Shown here one piece after another: positions 35,901 through 48,443 of a stretch of 60,000 nucleotides of DNA. The position numbers were made by a program, and so were the translations under genes. This stretch comes from Membranipora membranacea (lineage: Eukaryota; Bryozoa; Gymnolaemata; Cheilostomatida; Membraniporidae), in the NCBI GenBank assembly GCA_914767715.1, contig OU612066.1, positions 19,754,283-19,814,282 on the forward strand, given 5' to 3'. The notes under the pieces were generated by a model. That model saw nothing but the letters and a program-made list of their open reading frames with translations, had not been told where the DNA came from and searched no databases. Position 1 is the first letter of the stretch. Every line of letters starts with the position of its first letter.

Positions 35901-38900
35901 CTGTGCACACATCTAGGATCCATATCCGATTATCACTATTCTTGTTCGTTACAAGCACATAGCTATATTTATAGCAGGCAACACCTTCTGGCTCTCTTAT
36001 CTGATCGCAAAACTTCCACATCAATCTGCCTGTCTTTATGTTGAACCTAAATACGGTATCTGTACCCTTGACAGAGACCACAACACTGTCATCTCCACTA
36101 ACATCCAGCGCAACACATCCTGGTGCCAGCAAGTCACATGGAATTTGCCTAATGCAGGTTCCACCGATCTGGTAGATTTTGAGCATTTTATTGCTAGGGT
36201 CGGGAATGATAACTTCGTTATTTAGGATACGCAGTTTATTGAATTGTACATATGGGACATCGGTTTCCCATTCTCTTATAAGATCGCCTTCTCCCGCTCT
36301 GCCGTCCTCTGTTGCTAACTGGTGTACTTGAACTCTAAAGTTTGTTCCACTTTTCCCGACAAGGAGATAAAGTTCATTGCCACATGCTGCCACGCTGGTA
36401 ACTCCGTTTCCTTTTTGCTCTAGTCCAAATCTGATAAAAGGCTCGGGCGTAACGCTGTGCTTGATATCGATTTTGAACACATCCCCGGTCGTTCCAACAT
36501 ATAAAAAATTTTGATGGTAGCACACAGCTTCTGGTTCATATTGAGCAATCCTGTAGCTCGTTTTTAGTGTCATCGATGATGGTTGAGGAGTATAATTATG
36601 TTGTGAGATTGGTTGTGGTAGACGGGAATCACACATCTCCTCGAGCCCCTCGTTATCTACAGAGAGTAATATCAACAGTACAACTAAGAGCCGGTCAGAA
36701 CACTAAATCATATGAGTATGTAATTGTTGGAAACTTTGCTCGTAGCCACTTACTTAAAACGTAATGGACACTTAGCAGTTGTTCATCTACTATATTTGCC
36801 ATGAATACACCAGGTATGAGTAAGTAAGACATTTCGTAGCCCTCTCTTTTCCTATACACACCCTCTGTATGTTGGTTCAGTGGCAAGTTTTAAAAGTGTA
36901 CATTGTAGGCATTAAAATAAGATATATATTTTTTCAGTTTAGGCAGTGTGGACACTGCAAACAAGAAAATTGAAGTTAACTACATATGACAGATGATGCT
37001 TACATGTTCACATATGCCTACCTGCGTTGTCTTCAGCAATGTCCATCGGTGTTTGCTGGTGCTCTTTTTCCACTAATGCAGCTTTCATATTCTTAGCTAG
37101 TTTGTGTAGCTCGGAAGCATCCTCAGGGCTTTGATGAAGAATATCCCCTAGATCCTTGATGAAGTCAGCCAGCTCTTGGGTGTGCATCTCGGGTTGGTTG
37201 TGAACTTTTCTCAGTGTTTCCACAGCCTGTTTGAACCATTGCTGGCTTCGATTGGATGAGAAAAGGTTTTCTGGTTTGGATTCCCCTGCATCTTGTTGCG
37301 GTGTGCAATCATCCTCAGCCATTATACGATTGATTTCTTGTTCTAGCTGCTGTGCATAGTGATCAGAGACTGGCTGCTTGTCATCTATAGTGCCGAGGTA
37401 TTCAACCACACTGAGTATAATTTCAGGTCTAAGGGAAGCTGCAAGGGAGTCGTTTTTCATCGCCTGGCCCAAGACCCTCATCGCACCGTTCAAGAATTCC
37501 TTGCTCTTAAATGCTTTTCCAAAGTCAAGTAAAATGGTTGCCTTAGTCAAGCTGTCCGTATGCGCTTGGATCAGGAACTCCAATCCAAGATCTTTGGCTT
37601 TCTCATAGTACATCCTTGCTAGATTCACTTTGTTTTTCATCTCAAAAATTCTCGCAATCATAACAAGACAATGAGCTATTTCTCTTGTGGGGTTCCCTAT
37701 AAGGTCAAGTTTGGCCCAATGACTTTCTTCTGTCTTTAATTGAAAGACAGAATCGATCACTCTCAATGCTTTACCACATTTCCCACTCGTTGCTGCGTCG
37801 CGAACAAGAATCGAGAGTGCTTCAAATAAGCATCTGAGAGCTTCATCGATAGCTCTGTCGCCTGCAGCCATGATCGTGAGGCCATGCTCCATCAAAAAAA
37901 ATGCTTTACTCCTCATGCTACCTTTGTACTCTTCGGAACTGATGAGCTCATGAGCTTCAAGAGAGACTTTTTTTGAGACTCTAGGATTTTTATGTTTATA
38001 GCATTGCGCCAGGTGTCTAAGAACCATCAACAGTACTTCAATGTCTTTGTCTTTGGGTTCTTTGTCCTTTGGTTTGCTGCGAGCCAAATCATTCTTCAAC
38101 CCCTCAAATGCTGTGAGAGATCTATCGAGGTATGCTGGTTTATGTTGAAGGCGCAAAAGAGAAAAAGCGAACGCAATCCTTCCACGATAATCTGTCGCAC
38201 TCAAGTAATCAGGGTCAAGCCCATTTACCACTTCCTGCCACTCGCTACAGTAATAGTGTGCAAATGTCTCTGCTAAACGTGTGGTCATGACTGTTTGCTT
38301 CAGTAAATACTCTACTGACTCTCTGCCCACCAGTTCACACTGTTGCATGTGTAACTGCATAGCAATCAGTTCTTTGCAAATAGCGAAGAACTCGATCCTT
38401 GCCATTTTCCATGGGGTAACAGAGCTTGCATATCCAAGGACATTACCGAAGTCAGAGGCATCACCAACAGTTTTACAGGCCCTACCTTCCACCTCAAACA
38501 TGTCATTATGTGAATCCATAGCCAGGTAGCAACGCAGTCTCGAAAAACACGCATATACTAGTATTTGTAGCAGGCGATCCGCAAAGCTGTTTCCATAGCA
38601 TTGTCTCATGTTCTCAAGTGTTGACCAAGAGTCGTTTCCAGTCCCATCGATAATGGTGGTGAGGTCTAATAATAAAATGGATGGGAAACGATATAGCTCG
38701 GTTTTGACATTTAATGTAAACCCAGGGGAGTAGAAGTCAAATTCAGGATGGAATTCAAATTTCTTCAGGTCTTCTTTCAGCATTCGCAGATTTATTTGAA
38801 TTCTTGAGTCACTTTTCTCTCTGTTGTATTTTTCTCTTCCTTTTTCGAAAATGGAGAGCAGAGTTTCTGATGAATACTCTTGACTCTGTTCTGTTGGTGT

Positions 38901-41266
38901 GGCTTCAGCTATATGCTGTTCATTTGTGTAGAGCAGCTTTGTGAACATCAACATGGATGTGATGTCACCTCGAAGAGCTTCTTTTTCTATTGGATGATCG
39001 AGCACTTTCTTGTATTCCGCAAGCAGCTGTGTAGGCGTTGCAATAAATCCACCTGAGTCTGTTCTCCAGGAAGATTGTGCTCTTGTAGGGATATTATCGG
39101 ATGTAATGGTGATTCCATCAATCTGGTATCCGTGCATGCGGCCATCAACAAACCAGCCCGTCTCAATATCCCTGTTGGAATCACCATTCAACTCATCAAC
39201 CGCGATAGAACTGAGCTTAGTTTCTTTGAGTGCGCCAATAAGGAAGTATGTGAGAACCGCAAGTTTTTCAAAGTGTGGGCGATCAAGAGAATTCTCAATT
39301 AGGAAGAGGAACTCAAGATCAGAGTAAGGTGTAGCCTCCCCTCTTCCTAATGATCCTATCCCGACGGCTGAAAACTTGCAGGGTGGTTTCACTGCTCCCA
39401 TTAGCTTAACTGCACAGCCGATTACATCTTGTGCAAAGTGTACCATCCTTTCATTTGAATTTGAGACAGTTTCTCTCTGCTCATCCAAGTGTTCGACAAG
39501 GTTTGCTTCCGTCTCAGATCTAAGTTGTTCTACCTGCTTTTTCAGCGACCACCGGATTTCTTTCAATTTCAGCTTCAATGCGTTGACGCTGCTGAAAAAC
39601 TCGTCTTGTTTTTCAGCAGTGCGGAAGGTGTGTAATGAACCGGTACCATCGCGACTGCCGACAAGATATTGAGAAGCCACATTCCAGGCTTTCTTGCTGT
39701 GAGTATCATCTGCTGTGGCAGGAGTGTCTCCTTCAACTGCATTGTACAGTGAAAAGGCCTAAAACATAAATTAGATTATTTCTAAACGTCATTTTTTTGA
39801 TCCACATGACCAACAAAATGTTGTTGATGAAGATACAACATACAGTGGTGTGCATACCGCTGCACAACACACAGGTCTTCAGCTAGAAACCATGAGTCAA
39901 ACGCTGTTTTGAGGCCTTCTTTAATACTTGACCTACTCATGGCCGGCCCCAGCAGCATAGATCCACCTCCATCTCAATCCATCTCATCAAGCCCTCAGTG
40001 CATATTGTCAGTTTCAGTATTTTGACATAATCGGTGTGTTCAGGCTGTTGCACCATTTCTTCATTGTTTCAGTGCAACCATGTTCACTCTATCGCGCTCA
40101 TGCTTGTACTTTAAGCCAAACCAGTGCAGAGAGGTTTGCTTTCAATCAACTCTTCGACCCAGAGTCGCTATTGTCAAGGCATCTGCCCCTCGTGCAATAG
40201 TATTTTACTCAAATTCACCGTATTGAGCATCGTTCAACTCAAACACAAGTCAGGGAGATGACTTGCATGCGCTACAGCCAGTGGGCTGACTGTGATCTCC
40301 TATCTCGCTATGCCTGCCTTTTGCGGGGGCCAAGCTTTTAAGCCTATGCAGGGCTGTATCCATGGGTTTTGAAGTGGTAGGGCCAGGCGAGGTGGGTGCG
40401 GGAGGGGCGCAAATAACAGAGGCAGTTTTGAGGCATCCCAGCCATTTTGCGAAGAAAATTAGTGGTTGAAAAGAACACAGTAGGTAGGAACAAGATCTTG
40501 AGTTACTAGTTTACAGAGAAGAAAAGAGGATAAATGGTAAATAAAATATGTGGTATTGCTATAATATTGTCCGTGAAGAGATTTAATAATAGTAATAATC
40601 ATTTTTGTGTAAGTAATCGCCGAAATACTGATTTTATTGACCACTACAGAAAAGGCTTTTGGGATGAGACGCTGTCAAATTGCCAACATTGAACTTTTAC
40701 AAGCTGAATACCTCTCTGCAACCAATTTCGAACACGCAATGTGCAGAGGTGGATTGTACTAGTTTGGCCCAAAGGTATGTTTTGAGATGGGCCATGGTGC
40801 TGAAGGATTGATCACATGTGTCAGTTTTAGATGGTATTGATGAACTCCAAACCTTATGACAGGCAGAAATCTTCCATTATAAAATGCTTCATAATCCCTT
40901 CATATAATACAAGAGGCCTCTGAGCCCCTGTTATTGACAAACATAAATAGAGTCAATGTGTATTCATAATACTTATGGCAATTTTAGGAGTTCAAAATTG
41001 ACCTCATGGAAAAGTGGTAGGGCCATGGCCCCTTGGCCCTACCTATGAATACACCCTGAGCCTATGTTAAGTTTATAGTTTCTCACCTTAAATGCATCGC
41101 GCCAACTTGTTGTTTTCAGATATTCTTGTTCATAATGCTCTGCCAGGCGTAATAAATACTGTGCTTGAGCTTTGGTGTTTTGGATACCATGTTTCACATA
41201 TTCTCTTTGAAAGTCTCTGATCCAAGAAGGACAATTTTCTTTTGTTCTTTTCCTTAAATATGTCAT
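35901..41266 (-). CDS. Nucleotidyltransferase (DUF294/pol-beta-like) - TPR-like helical - beta-propeller fusion protein
   Basis: Exons 41087-41266, 37022-39758 and 35901-36656 join in phase (0, then 1) and give about 1224 residues; the last exon is still missing. N-terminal ~100 residues: helical, with the tract KAQAQYLLRLAEHYEQEYL. Residues about 190-215 carry the nucleotidyltransferase signature GIGSLGRGEATPYSDLEFLF: the GS-x-GR-x-E loop followed by the D-x-E metal pair. GYQIDGITI later may supply the third carboxylate. This matches the PII-uridylyltransferase-N/DUF294 type. The centre (about 500-900) is helical with TPR-like repeats. From about 975 there is a ~250-residue propeller: EPEAVCYHQNFLYVG, VQFNKLRI, EVIIPDPSNKMLKIY, DDSVVVSVKGTDTVFRFN, EPEGVACY. 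An acceptor ~20 bases upstream of the ATG implies an earlier exon. Substrate and pathway are unknown; an innate-immunity sensor is inference. Confidence 0.82.
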
Positions 41267-41627
41267 TGTTCCCACAAAGCAACACCTACAAAAACAGTAA
41301 TAAATATCAGAAATAAGTTAGGTATGTCCGGCTCTCAGACAATTCAGAAGAATGTTTTAGGTGATTGGTTACTGAATTAATACATTCCAATATTCATTAA
41401 GTTTCCAGTTTGAATTAAAAATACCATTTTCATCCCACTAGGTTTGGCTCTCTTTCAGCTTCATTCACTCGTAGGCTGAGTTGACTGTGAGAATCACCAA
41501 GCACTCTGATTTCTCAGGAAAATGCACGAGTGTTGTTTGAACTACTTGCATATGTTTTATGACTAATTTGCACAGAGCCAATTCTCAAGTCCAGATTTAA
41601 ACTTAGTATCATATTTATAGGGCTTAC

Positions 41628-44600
41628 ATTGTTAACCATGGTACATGCGTTATCAGACACCAGAGCAAAGAGGGTAAAGCTGAAGACGCTGTCCACCACA
41701 TACAGTAAATCCCGCATTGCGTGAAAAAGGTCAGAAAACTGAGTGTCAGCATTATCTCCATCAGTCTATCATCTACTCTGCTTGGGGAAGTCATGTGATT
41801 TAGACTGATCTCTAGAATCAACAGGAGAGTATAGCCTACAGGCATTGAATTCTGGATAATGGTGTAGGTTTTACATATTTTACTTCATAGAAATAACTGA
41901 TAAAAAGCTGGAAAAAAGTAAATACTTGCATCTTTAGGACTCGTATGAGAATATTCGCGCAAACGACACAATAGCAGCTCAGATTGCCCAAAGCATATAT
42001 TGTGTTATCACACAGGAGCCTTGTTTTTTATGAGGTCCAAAGTTGCATACCTAAACCGCATTTAACTCCCTCAATATACATAGTACCTGTAACTTGGTCG
42101 ACCTGTGCGTGAGAATCACACTTAGAACATCTATCCATCAGCAGAGCCATCATTCCAAAGGAGAAGAGAATACTGAAACAAAAATAGTTACCATTCTGTG
42201 TATCATAGAGCGAAGCTACATAAGGTCAACCAAAGAAGTGTAACCTACACTTCATAAATCACAAACTGCATGTTCCATCAAAGAATATCCGTTACCCGAT
42301 TTTAAGGAGCTAATTTATCCTGATTTTCCTATTTCTAACCAAAATTGGCTGCATGTTGTCTGTTGCCGTTTTCTTATTTCGGTTTGTAGCAAGTTTTCAG
42401 ATAAGTTGAACATAAGAGTACTTACATCCATGACATAGATGTGTTTGCAACTAATGCACTGTATCCTTTTGGCATCATTACTATGACCCACCAAATCCCT
42501 TGAACTCCAACACAATCCACAGATGGTGCCATAGCCACAAATCCAAACACTTTCAGTTCTGACAAAAAGCCTTTGGGTTCCATCACTAGTTTGCAGCGCG
42601 GACCATCACTGCGCAACCTGTCATCTATGTAAATAAAAAACATCAGTCACATCTCCTATAGCATTTAGGCATAATTTAAAACTCTAATAGATTTATTGAA
42701 ACATCATTGCATTGCCAAATACAATGATATTTCAATATATCTATTGCAGCAATCAATTTTAGGTTTTTGTTTAGGCCTGTTGGGATTGATTAAAGTTTGC
42801 TATGTCTGTTTCAATTTTTTTAAGATGTCACAAGAAAATTATGATCCTAAATTATTTTGACACCTCGCGCACACATAGCATATAAAAACTCTATTTCTAC
42901 AATTTCTGTTAAATCGCAAACGTACAATCCAATCACATTTGAGAACCTTTATTTATAATATCAATGGCAAAGCGATGTTATTTGTTACAGATTATGAAGT
43001 TGTGTCCACAAGGGTCCACTTGCTTCACATTAGATGTTTGTAAGCTGAATACACTTGTCATCAATTCACTATAACACAATAACATCACAATTTTGATGGG
43101 ACAGGCTGTTATATAAATAAATATAAGGGGTATTGGCCATCTGACCAGCTTAGGGTCAATGAAACTTAGGGCTAACCACATCTGGGTTTGTGATTGGTAC
43201 GCCTTCTAGTTCTGGTGACTCCATGCTGTTGTTCTGTTCTTCTAGTCCTGAATATCTTCAGAAAGGTACCTAAGAAAACAGTCAAAATCTTTACAGTATG
43301 TCTGAGGTTTCACAATAAACATTGACCTATTTAGCATGGCTACAAAAATTTCCACTGTTGAATTTTGATAGAGAACATGTACAGTGAAACCTTGTGCGAC
43401 CTTGCAAAGAGATCCCGCAGGTGTGAGCTGATCAATATCGATGATATTCACATAATCTATACACGTTAGCTTATGTGTTTAGCTGCTTTATAGCTGTATA
43501 TTCCAAGGGGTTTGAGGCTCAGAAAGCATGTCACCATGCTTTGACAACAGTTTCCTCTTTTTTTATAAATATTGAATCATGATCGAAGACCCATAGGTAC
43601 AGCTGAAGCCTTTGCGCAAATCAACCTCACTATGAAAATTAGCTATTGTAGTGATAGGAAATACAACTGACGATAATACTGGTGGACTTTCTGGAGCACA
43701 TACTCTAAGTACCCTCCCTGCTCTTAGTTATCTAATCATACTAAAAAAGGACAAAACTCTCATGCAATCCTATTTATGGTGAAATCAGGATGAGCTATGT
43801 ATCTTATTGGAACTGAAGCCCCAACTACGGTTGACTAAAACCGCCAATTTTTCCCACATAAAATTCCCAGTGCTTGTAATTATGGCGGTTTTGGTCAACC
43901 AATAAGAATGTCTTATTGGCGGTTTTAGTCAACCAAAACCGCCACACAAAAAAAAACAAGCATGATGTGCAGCTACAGTGGCGGTTTTAGTCAACCAAAA
44001 CCGCCACTGAAAAAAAAACAAGAATGATTTGCAGCTACAGTGGCGGTTTTAGTCAACCAAAACCGCCACTGAAAAAAAAAATAGAATGAATTGCAGCTAC
44101 AGTGGCGGTTTTGGTCAACCAAAACCGCCATAATTATAGGCACTGGGAATATTATGTGGGAAAAATTGGCGGTTTTAGTCAACCGTACCCCAACATCTGA
44201 ACTCTATAAGCAAAGCTAAAAACAGTGAATGGGTAATGTGGCAAAGCTTTTGGGGGAATGCAAGAAATTGTGCATAACTTGAGCACAATTAATGTTTTGT
44301 CCTCCTGTGTGTTTTACTAATCTAAATTTCATTAGTAACGACAATTATTGACGGGAACTATTGCGCTTTACTTTCACACGTGATCAACTGTAAAATTATT
44401 TGCTCTGCATTAAATATAAATGGAGATATGTTTGATGACTAGGACTAGGGGGTCTTGCTTACCTGATAGGCCATTTGAATTCAGTGTAAGTGTTTCCCTG
44501 ACAATACATATCACAAAAGCTATTGCCCAGCACCTGAAAAACCACACATAATATATATAACGATGAGCAATAAAAAACAAATTCAAGAATAATCATAGTG

Positions 44601-45024
44601 TGGGTAAGCAACTAATACGCAGTTATTAGAGTAGGGCTAGATCAAGTTCCAGCTGCTCCCTTCCACTGGTCACTGGTGACTAGCGGATCCGGAGCAACTC
44701 TGAATGCAGGCAAATGAACCAAACTTGGTCTAGAGTAGGACAAACGAATGATGCAGCTCCCTGGAAAGTGTCGGCCATTGTTTGCATTTTTTCCATTCTG
44801 GCCCCATCATTATAAGAATATGGAGGAGATCGGCTTTTTTGTTTCGACTTTGATAGATAAACTCACAAGTCAAGGCAGAGCAGAGGTGTAAGTAAAACCT
44901 GGGAACAGAACAGTGTGAAAGCTTCCAGTACTATCCATACTGCAGCATAGACAGCAGAGAAACACATGAGTAGAACTGGCACCAGTGAAGATACAATAAA
45001 TAATGTCCAGTAGTCTGTACCCAT
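41628..45024 (-). CDS. Unrecognised multi-exon membrane protein, partial model
   Basis: Supported exons, minus strand: 44899-45024 (ATG at 45024), 44463-44533, 42426-42624 and 42087-42172; 41628-41738 is probable. Exons 1-2 join in phase, as do 42426-42624 and 42087-42172. At least one exon between 44463 and 42624 is missing, and the join to 41628-41738 is not phase-proven. The first exon encodes a long membrane anchor (VPVLLMCFSAVYAAVWIVL). The second has FCDMYCQGNTYTEFKWP. The third has LRSDGPRCKLVMEPKGF then hydrophobic GIWWVIVMM. The fourth has ILFSFGMMALLMDRC then SKCDSH. The cysteines suggest an extracellular or lumenal part. A stretch at 43170-43220 (MESPELEGVPIT) may be another exon. 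No family is recognised. It lies just upstream of the nucleotidyltransferase gene on the same strand and might share a promoter region or even be its 5' part. Confidence 0.55.
43826..44187. mobile_element. 362-bp TIR element with 7-bp TSD and internal palindrome array
   Basis: Ends TACGGTTGACTAAAACCGCC and its complement, continued inward by AATTTTTCCCACATAA and CCCAGTGC on both sides. The element is flanked by identical CCCCAAC at 43819-43825 and 44188-44194, a 7-bp target-site duplication. Inside are head-to-tail units of about 62 bp (43917-44130). Each carries the palindrome GGCGGTTTTAGTCAACC/AAAACCGCC followed by an A-run and TGCAGCTACAG. No coding capacity. It lies in an intron of the membrane-protein gene. 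Confidence 0.93.
44649..44733. mobile_element. Palindromic mini-element, copy 2
   Basis: TAGATCAAGTTCC at the left and AACTTGGTCTAG at the right are its inverted ends. It contains GGAGCAACTCTGAATGCAGG and GGCAAATGAACC, shared with the other copies. Confidence 0.7.
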
Positions 45025-45188
45025 TATGTTCTCCTTGTCAAATTAGCTGTCGTTTGTTGTGTGACATCAATTTAATCAATTTTAAGCCTAAAAAAGAATG
45101 ATATGAATCTTGAAATATTGCAGGTGTGGTATTAAAATTGAATTATTTCATTTAACTCTTTACACATCTTAATTGTAATATTCAATGT

Positions 45189-45302
45189 AATTCATTACAC
45201 ATTCTAGAGATGGGGATTGATGTTGTGAGTTAAATTGAAATATTGCAGGTATTGGTTAATTCATTACACATCTTAGAGATGGGGATTGATGTTGTGAGTT
45301 AA
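45189..45302 (+). repeat. Tandem duplication, unit ~69 bp
   Basis: AATTCATTACACATTCTAGA then GATGGGGATTGATGTTGTGA at 45189-45236 recurs at 45258-45302 with one or two differences. TGAAATATTGCAGGT lies between and also just upstream. Confidence 0.9.
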
Positions 45303-45818
45303 TGAAATATTTACTGTACTAAGTGCAACTGTGCTAATCTTTACTTCTCCAATTCCACGCAGCACAAGTCATTCTGTCTGTGCACTGGTAATATTCCGAG
45401 GCATTGACTAGATGAATCATGTTAATTTGATTTTTATTTTTTATTGAAATTATGACATGGTACACTTGTTTGGTGCGATTTTCCGAAAACTAAGGAATTT
45501 TGATCGCATTAACAGCAGGACTGCCAAGTTGTTGTTTGCAGTCACTGAAACAAATGCCTTTGAGTGCTTTTATAAATAATCGCGCTGTAAAATTAGATGA
45601 ACTTGAAAATGCACTGTTAGGTGTTTTCAATTCGCTTGCAACAAGCTATAGAATATGAACAAAGAATGAGTATATTGAGGATAAGGGAGATTTCTGGCCT
45701 GTAGCAAAATTCCCGTTTGGGCAGTTCGAAAGAAGCACAATAACAATGCTAGCTGTGAAGCGCAATAAAATTAGTATTGATACTTGGCCATACAGTATTG
45801 TGTGTGTGTTCATGCTTA

Positions 45819-45880
45819 GAACAAGTTTGATCCAATTGCCTGCATCGGGAGTGACTCGGCATGCAGGCAAATGGACTATA
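45819..45880. mobile_element. Palindromic mini-element, copy 3 (short)
   Basis: AACAAGTTTGATCCAATTGCC then TGCATC is mirrored by ATGCAGGCAAATGGAC. The centre is reduced compared with the other copies. Confidence 0.6.
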
Positions 45881-46104
45881 ATGAGGCAATTGGTAATCAT
45901 AATCTTCAGCCTGTGGTATCATTCATAGATGACATTACCAGAAGGCAAATGAGCAAGGTCGATAATAACCCTGGTCATCCGCTCAGAGAGCTAATAACTT
46001 ATAAGACCGGCAGGCGAACACGAGTTACCTTGTCAACAAATATGCCTGTTTGTCGAACAGCGAAATTGATGAGATCATTTTTCTATAAGTATGGTAAATT
46101 TTAG
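45871..46104 (+). mobile_element. Possible C-terminal end of a non-LTR retrotransposon ORF
   Basis: A short open frame ends HPLRELITYKTGRRTR, then NMPVCRTAKLMRSFFYKY and a stop. The basic 'CRT..x.RSF' ending resembles the C-termini of many invertebrate LINE reverse transcriptases, and an A/T-rich tail with AATAAA-like sequence follows. Only 77 codons, so the match is weak. Confidence 0.3.
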
Positions 46105-47415
46105 AGTTTTATTTTAATAAAACCTTGTAAATTTTTATTTTTGCATTAATTAGAACAATTTTTTCTAGTGGAATTTTCTCTGGTGCATCATTTCATAATG
46201 ATTTTAGGAGGAAATAATAAAACATACATACAAACTTGGTCTAGTTCATGCTTAGCTTTGCCAATGTGGTATGATTGACAGAAAGTTTAATACCTTTATA
46301 TTTTATAGAGTTATGGTCCCTTTATTGTAATTCCGAAACACTTCCTTATCTGGTATGCGGGTAGTGTCTTCTTTGTAGAGGTGGCTCAGAAATAATAAGC
46401 GATTTATGGCTTTCTTCATAGCATGATGAGTTTATGACCACGGTCAGCCTCTCAGCACCCACATATCAAAGGGCTAGGGTCTATGCGCCTATCTATGTAT
46501 ACGTGTTCGTGGGTAGAGAGAACGCTGTGGTTAGAAATTAACAATATGAACGGAAAGCGTTCAGATTAATAACATTAAGTTCAAAAAAGATTTATCCACA
46601 ACGATATTCAAAACAAGACAATCATTCAACCAGGCCATCAAAGGCTTATGACATTGTTTGAATAGCTTGAAGGTAGAAAATGGACACCGAATATCTGCAT
46701 AATAATGTCAATGGCTAGTCAAGTATTTATACTCTTTGATAATGTTGAAAACATTATGGAATAAATTTGTGACCAATTAAGCCAACCAGCTAAGTATCAT
46801 GGGAAAACTGGGCACTGCGGCATCACGAGTAAGAAAGAGCCAGGTACTAAATTCCTGTGATGTTACTCCTTCGCAATGCTACATTTGAAAAGATTTTCTC
46901 TTCCTGGAAGTGATAAGAATAGGGCACTTCGAAATTGAGGTGCCACTGCCTTTATATCTTCTACATGAAGCCCCCCTCCCCTGAGTCAGATCAGTGGAAT
47001 CAACTTGATTTAGTCGGTATGCCCCTTACAGGGAGGCGAAGCCAATGGAGATCATGAATTTTGTTACTGATATACAGAAGGCCTACTTTAGACTAACCCA
47101 GTTATCTGTTCATGGTACCTAAGCGGCAAAATATTGCTCACTACCTTTGGCTAGATAAGATTGGCCAAAGCAGTGTTCAATTAGTAAATATTAACACTCA
47201 CTTCCAATAGAAGATTACTGTTATTGTTAACAATTTTCGCTTGTAACTATGGACTTGTTTATTTTATGCAGCTCCAAATTAGCAAGGGGAAAACAGCATT
47301 GAGTCATTTTATACTGGGGATTTTTTATTCCCCCCCCCCCCAAAAAAAACCTTCTACTTGGGCGCAACATTATTCATGGCAAGAAGCAACAATTAATGGT
47401 AGCATATGATAGACT

Positions 47416-47482
47416 TATAACTAGTCTGAGCCCCCCCAGACTCTTGCCCATCGTCCGACGCCCCCCACCCCCCCCCTCCCGA
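47416..47482. repeat. C-rich foldback repeat, copy 2
   Basis: AACTAGTCTGAGCCCCCCCAG then ACTCTTGCCCATCGTCCGA and a C-run broken by A and T. It matches 29663-29722 over its first half. Confidence 0.75.
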
Positions 47483-48125
47483 TCGGGGTAAACTTATAAC
47501 AGCTAATAATTTCAGACTGTTTCATGCAGCTCTTCATTAGATCATATCGCCAAATGTGTCAGGTATGTGTGAAATATTAAACTACTCGCTGCCAGTCAAA
47601 ATGTACAGAGTAACTGACATTTATCACCAACATTTATTGTTATACCGACAAGTCTCACAAACAACAATGAACCCATGTGCTCCCGTTTTTACTGGACCAA
47701 TTATTGATAACCAATTGACCAGTTAACTGTTTTAAGGTCCATATATGCAGTTAATGTTAACTTCCACTTTAGAAAATGAGCTGAAGAAAGAAATCTGATC
47801 GCATCCACGATTTTGTGACTCCTCTAATATCTGACTGAAGGAAAATAAGCATGGAAATGTTTTACTCACCTCATAGAGCAGCAAGAATGAACTCAATCTA
47901 TGATTTCTAATGTCCATGATTTGTTGTGTCATACTAAAGCGTCATGCATATGATATATAGTCTATATTATAGATATGACATACTATAATATATTTTATAG
48001 TCTTATTTCAGAAAATATGGTCTCTCCAATGTCCGTCGCCTCACATGATGCGAACTGTGAGAGGATCTTCTTGCTCGTTTTTGCGGTGTTAATCCAATCA
48101 AGGTTAAATAAGTCTGGTGTTATGC

Positions 48126-48443
48126 TTATTTTATTTCCTTATTAACTCTAGCAGAACTAATAAAACCTTCTATACAACTATATATAGTTAACCAATCAAA
48201 TTGATTTTTTTGTCTTTGACCACTTATTTTTGCTAATCTTTTATGACAGGAGTGTTCTGTAGCGCATTGCAAACCATGCAAGACCTTTTCCAATGCTATG
48301 AATTTTTGTGCAGAATTAATAGTAGATATGTTCAAACGGGTGTCAAAAGTTGGTAGAGTGTTTAGTCTTCTATTCAGAGTACCCCATATTTCATCGTACA
48401 ACATCCTAAGCTTGTTATCTGAGGATTCAGGTTCACAATACAC
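48126..48443 (-). other. Unassigned reading frame, possible terminal exon
   Basis: About 105 codons ending in TAA, preceded on the minus strand by an acceptor-like TATACAGACAG. Composition is protein-like (MLYDEIWGTLNRRL, ATEHSCHKRLAKISG). No upstream exon was found and no family recognised. Confidence 0.25.

Noticed and set aside
37378-39672. Plus-strand open frames of 75-105 codons opposite the nucleotidyltransferase exon
   Set aside because: Shadow frames of a long coding exon; no independent coding signal.
43917-44130. Regular palindromic repeats that look like a CRISPR array
   Set aside because: Eukaryotic context. The 'spacers' are nearly identical to each other, and the array sits inside a TIR element with a target-site duplication.
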